Assembly (NCBI GenBank): GCA_002427535.1
Contig: DIRK01000053.1
Span: 1-9,057 of the forward strand
Reading direction: 5' to 3'
Source of the DNA: Mageeibacillus sp. UBA5438
GTDB lineage: Bacteria > Bacillota > Clostridia > Saccharofermentanales > DTU023
DNA: 9,057 nucleotides
Shown here: positions 6,621 to 9,057 of the stretch, one piece after another
Layout: each line of letters starts with the position of its first letter
Numbering within the stretch: position 1 is the first letter of the stretch
Made by a program: the position numbers and the translations under genes
Notes under the pieces: generated by a model
Told to the model about the DNA's origin: nothing
What the model saw: only the letters and a program-made list of their open reading frames with translations
Database searches by the model: none

Positions 6621-6666
6621 CCCAGAGCGCTCGGTGTGCCCTATGACCATGAAAGCCGGTAAAAAA
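6621..6666 (+). repeat. 46-bp direct repeat, right copy (duplicate of the permease 3' end)
   Basis: This is an exact copy of 2482-2527. It encodes the last 13 permease codons and TAA but has no permease gene in front of it. It ends 23 nt before the -35 box of the str promoter, so this copy probably marks the original permease-str junction. The bases just before it (TTTTCACGTCA) loosely resemble permease bases 2457-2471 if small gaps are allowed, which is too weak to rely on. Confidence 0.95.
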
Positions 6667-6689
6667 ATGGCCTAAAAAGGCCCTGGCGC

Positions 6690-6718
6690 TGGACAAGATG
6701 GAATAATCCTGATATTAT
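6690..6718 (+). promoter_or_regulatory. Candidate sigma-A promoter of the str operon
   Basis: TGGACA (6690-6695) and TATTAT (6713-6718) each match consensus at five of six positions, with a 17-nt spacer. The predicted start is near 6725, just before a leader hairpin and about 59 nt upstream of the rpsL ATG. In many Firmicutes rpsL follows rpoBC. Here it is preceded by unrelated genes and so needs its own promoter. Confidence 0.6.
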
Positions 6719-6729
6719 CAGTTTTCAGT

Positions 6730-6753
6730 CACCCGCATTGCGGGTGCATTTTT
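6730..6753 (+). terminator. Terminator-like hairpin in the rpsL leader
   Basis: A perfect 7-bp G/C-rich stem CACCCGC (6730-6736) / GCGGGTG (6740-6746) with a 3-nt loop is followed by CA and five T residues (6749-6753). It has the form of an intrinsic terminator, and it may be the old terminator of the permease operon. If transcription starts near 6725, the hairpin would lie within the first 30 nt of the str mRNA, where termination is unlikely. It would then act as a 5' stabilising structure. Confidence 0.6.
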
Positions 6754-6783
6754 GAGCGAATATTTAAGAAAGGAGGAGTGTTG

Positions 6784-7209
6784 ATGCCTACGTTCAACCA
6801 GTTGGTTAATAAGGGACGGAAGTCAAAGCAAAGTAAAACGCATGTTCCCGCGCTGGCGTCCGGCTTAAATACATTGAGACGGCGCGCGTCGTACTACCCC
6901 TCGCCGCAAAAACGCGGTGTGTGTACCGTAGTGAAGACCACCACGCCTAAGAAGCCGAACTCCGCGCTTCGTAAAGTCGCACGTGTTCGTCTGACGAATC
7001 AGCATGAAGTCTATGCGTACATTCCCGGCATCGGTCACAATCTGCAGGAGCATAGTGTGGTCCTGATCCGTGGTGGCCGCGTCAAGGATCTTCCGGGTGT
7101 TCGATATCACGTCATCCGTGGAACACTTGATACCGCCGGAGTCGCGAACCGCAAACAGAGCCGTTCCAAGTATGGCGCCAAGCGCCCGCGCGTCGCGAAG
7201 ACCAAGTAA
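6784..7209 (+). CDS. rpsL: Small ribosomal subunit protein S12
   Basis: A 141-residue S12, the decoding-centre protein of the 30S subunit, of the longer form usual in Firmicutes. Conserved blocks are MPTFNQLV (1-8), SPQKRGVCT (40-48), TPKKPNSALRK (54-64), GHNLQEHSVVLIRGGRVKDLPGVRYH (84-109) and KQSRSKYGAKRP (124-135). Lys57 and Lys101 (E. coli Lys42 and Lys87) are wild type, so no streptomycin-resistance substitution is seen at the usual sites. Asp102, the methylthiolation position in some bacteria, is present. The ATG at 6784 is chosen over the in-frame GTG 6778 and TTG 6781 because GGAGG (6772-6776) is correctly spaced and the family starts MPTFNQL. It is the first gene of the str operon. 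Confidence 0.98.
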   Translation: MPTFNQLVNKGRKSKQSKTHVPALASGLNTLRRRASYYPSPQKRGVCTVVKTTTPKKPNSALRKVARVRLTNQHEVYAYIPGIGHNLQEHSVVLIRGGRVKDLPGVRYHVIRGTLDTAGVANRKQSRSKYGAKRPRVAKTK

Positions 7210-7309
7210 CGGCCAGCGGTTGGACAAACATGCAGTGAGAACACACCTCCCATTTTTGGGCTTGTTTCTTGCGCATGACACGTGTCCATATCGTGAGTAC
7301 CTATGGTTT

Positions 7310-7331
7310 CGGATTCCCATCGATGAATCCG
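7310..7331 (+). promoter_or_regulatory. Hairpin in the rpsL-rpsG spacer, possible translational control element
   Basis: A 7-bp stem CGGATTC (7310-7316) / GAATCCG (7325-7331) with an 8-nt loop lies 13 nt before the GGAGGG of rpsG. The rpsL-rpsG spacer is 148 nt and also contains a 10-bp palindrome GACACGTGTC (7277-7286). In E. coli S7 represses its own synthesis through the rpsL-rpsG spacer. Whether this structure is an equivalent is not known. Confidence 0.35.
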
Positions 7332-7357
7332 CATAATCATGAAAGGAGGGAAGAACA

Positions 7358-7828
7358 TTGCCAAGGAAAGGCCATATCCCGAAAAGAGAAGTGCTGCCGG
7401 ATCCTGTTTATCATGATGTCCGTGTAGCCAAATTAATTAATAATGTGATGCTGGACGGTAAAAAAGATCTGGCTCAGACCATTGTGTATGAAGCTTTTGA
7501 TCTGATTGAACAACGCGCCGGTGAATCACCTTTAGATGTATTCAACAAGGCGATGGATAATGTAATGCCTGTGTTGGAAGTCAAAGCGCGCCGCGTCGGC
7601 GGATCGAACTACCAGGTTCCGATCGAAGTACGGCCCGACAGACGTCAGACACTGGCCCTGCGCTGGATTGTGCAGGCCGCGCGTTCAAGAAGTGAGCGCA
7701 CGATGAAAGAACGTCTTGCAAACGAGTTGCTCGATGCGATCAAGCAGACGGGCTCAGCGTACAGGAAAAAGGAAGAAATCCATCGTATGGCGGAAGCAAA
7801 CCGCGCGTTTGCTCATTACAGGTGGTAA
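7358..7828 (+). CDS. rpsG: Small ribosomal subunit protein S7
   Basis: A 156-residue S7, exactly the usual bacterial length. S7 is the primary assembly protein that nucleates the 16S rRNA 3' domain and contacts E-site tRNA. Visible blocks are MPRKGHIPKREVLPDPVY (1-18), KLINNVMLDGKK (25-36), ARRVGGSNYQVPIEVRPDRRQTLALRW (77-103, including the beta-hairpin) and the C-terminal EEIHRMAEANRAFAHYRW (139-156). Translation starts at TTG 7358, since the residues before it are not family-like and GGAGGG (7345-7350) lies 7 nt upstream. A TTG start on so highly expressed a gene may tune its level. It follows rpsL after 148 nt and precedes fusA by 36 nt. Confidence 0.98.
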   Translation: MPRKGHIPKREVLPDPVYHDVRVAKLINNVMLDGKKDLAQTIVYEAFDLIEQRAGESPLDVFNKAMDNVMPVLEVKARRVGGSNYQVPIEVRPDRRQTLALRWIVQAARSRSERTMKERLANELLDAIKQTGSAYRKKEEIHRMAEANRAFAHYRW

Positions 7829-7864
7829 GACTGATTAAGAAGGAAGAAATTAGGAGAACAAAAG

Positions 7865-9057
7865 ATGCCAAGAGAATTCTCCCTTGAAAACACGAGAAAT
7901 ATCGGCATCATGGCCCATATCGACGCCGGCAAAACGACGACGACGGAACGCATCCTTTATTACACGGGACGCATTCACCGTCTTGGCGAGACCCATGAGG
8001 GTGCCGCTACGATGGACTGGATGCCCGAGGAACAGGATCGCGGAATCACGATTACGTCGGCTGCGACCACGACGACGTGGAAGGGTTGCCGAATCAATAT
8101 TATTGATACGCCCGGCCATGTCGACTTTACCGTGGAAGTGGAGCGGTCGCTTCGTGTATTAGACGGAGCGGTCACTGTTTTGTGCGCGAAGAGCGGCGTG
8201 GAACCCCAGACTGAAACCGTTTGGCGCCAGGCCGATACCTATGGGGTCCCGCGCATTGCGTATGTCAATAAGATGGACATTACGGGCGCGGATTTCTTCC
8301 ATGTGGTCAAGATGATGCGCGATCGCCTCGGAACGAACGCCGTTCCCATTCAACTGCCGATTGGTAAGGAAGATTCCTTCATCGGAATCATCGACCTCAT
8401 GACCATGAAGGCAGAGATCTACGAAGATGATGACCTCGGTAAAACAATCACCGAGGCTGAAATCGGACAAGATCAGTTGGAAGAGGCAAAAGAATGGCGC
8501 GCTAAGATGGTGGAAGCCATTGCCGAAACCGACGACGCACTTGCTGAAAAATTCTTAGCGGATGAAGAGATTTCGATCGAAGAGCTGAAAACAGCCCTTC
8601 GACAGGCTACGATCGCGACTGCGATCACCCCTGTGACCTGCGGATCTTCGTACAAGAACAAGGGTGTCCAGATGCTTTTGGATGCCATGGTGGAATACAT
8701 GCCTTCGCCTGTTGATATCCCGGCCGTTTTAGGAATCGATCCGAAAACGGGCGAGGAGATCACGCGTGAAGCGGATGATAACGCGCCTTTCTCGGCGCTC
8801 GCGTTCAAAGTCATGACCGACCCCTATGTGGGACAGTTGTGCTTTTTTAGGGTCTACAGCGGCACCTTGAAAGCCGGTACCTATGTGAAGAACGCGACCA
8901 AAGATAAGCGCGAGCGGATTGGGCGCATCCTCATGATGCACGCCAACCATCGTTCGGATGCCACTGAAGTCTATGCCGGCGATATCGCCGCCGCGGTCGG
9001 TCTTCGCGATACGACAACGGGCGACACATTGACAACCGAACAGGCACCGATCATCCT
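7865..9057 (+). CDS. fusA: Translation elongation factor G (5' part, runs off the window)
   Basis: The open frame covers 397 codons plus 2 bases and continues past the window edge. Full EF-G has about 690 residues. The ribosomal translocation GTPase is recognised by AHIDAGKTT (17-25, P-loop), the switch I threonine in RGITITSAATT (59-69), DTPGH (81-85, with His85 as the catalytic histidine), NKMD (135-138) and the GSSYKNKGVQMLLDAMVEYMPSP segment that closes the G domain. Domain II begins at about residue 310 (APFSALAFKVMTDPYVGQL). The ATG at 7865 follows AGGAG (7852-7856) by 8 nt. The wording of the G' region (LCAKSGVEPQTE) and NKMDITGADFF resembles clostridial EF-G. It appears intact, with no frameshift. 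Confidence 0.98.
   Translation, partial: MPREFSLENTRNIGIMAHIDAGKTTTTERILYYTGRIHRLGETHEGAATMDWMPEEQDRGITITSAATTTTWKGCRINIIDTPGHVDFTVEVERSLRVLDGAVTVLCAKSGVEPQTETVWRQADTYGVPRIAYVNKMDITGADFFHVVKMMRDRLGTNAVPIQLPIGKEDSFIGIIDLMTMKAEIYEDDDLGKTITEAEIGQDQLEEAKEWRAKMVEAIAETDDALAEKFLADEEISIEELKTALRQATIATAITPVTCGSSYKNKGVQMLLDAMVEYMPSPVDIPAVLGIDPKTGEEITREADDNAPFSALAFKVMTDPYVGQLCFFRVYSGTLKAGTYVKNATKDKRERIGRILMMHANHRSDATEVYAGDIAAAVGLRDTTTGDTLTTEQAPII

Noticed and set aside
6669..6682. GGCCT-AAAA-AGGCC hairpin followed by a T-run on the minus strand
   Set aside because: The stem is only 5 bp and no minus-strand gene lies upstream that would need a terminator there.
6865..7320. Minus-strand open frame of 151 codons opposite rpsL
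   Set aside because: It is fully explained as a shadow of the S12 gene and its spacer, with no recognisable domain.

Overview
This window reads as a chromosomal segment of a Gram-positive, Clostridia-like (Firmicutes) bacterium. The evidence is strong GGAGG-type ribosome binding sites on almost every gene, a TTG start on rpsG, the order rpsL-rpsG-fusA, and an EF-G sequence with clostridial wording (for example the LCAKSGVEPQTE and NKMDITGADFF regions). Genus cannot be fixed from the sequence alone.

Layout, left to right. (1) 129-974 is a membrane-anchored, probably surface-exposed protein of unknown function with its own promoter. (2) 1208-1564 is only the C-terminal third of a simple-sugar/nucleoside-type ABC permease. 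It is followed, with an ATGA overlap, by a complete second permease (1561-2523). The ATPase, the binding protein and most of the first permease are missing here, so this looks like the tail of a broken nupOPQ/BMP-type transporter operon. (3) 2528-6620 is a compact catabolic module. A YheO/DauR-type PAS-HTH regulator on the minus strand is divergent from a plus-strand operon of a RidA family enamine deaminase, an NhaC-family antiporter and a PatB/MalY-like PLP C-S lyase, closed by a clear intrinsic terminator. (4) 6667-9057 is the start of the str operon: promoter and leader hairpin, rpsL (S12), rpsG (S7) and the first 397 codons of fusA (EF-G).

The most striking non-gene signal is an exact 46-bp direct repeat. 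The last 13 codons and stop of the second permease plus the following A-run (2482-2527) recur at 6621-6666, immediately before the str promoter. The repeats bracket the catabolic module exactly, 4,139 bp apart. Collapsing them would join the permease stop directly to the str operon leader. The simplest reading is that the module is a discrete insertion at the 3' end of the permease gene that regenerated that end, although no recombinase is visible inside it.

How the module could work (inference). The antiporter-like protein imports or exchanges an amino-acid-type substrate for H+ or Na+. The PLP enzyme carries out beta-elimination, which in this family releases 2-aminoacrylate. RidA hydrolyses that reactive enamine/imine to pyruvate and ammonia. 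The YheO-like sensor controls the set from the shared 205-bp intergenic region, which holds a near-consensus promoter and symmetric operator-like elements.
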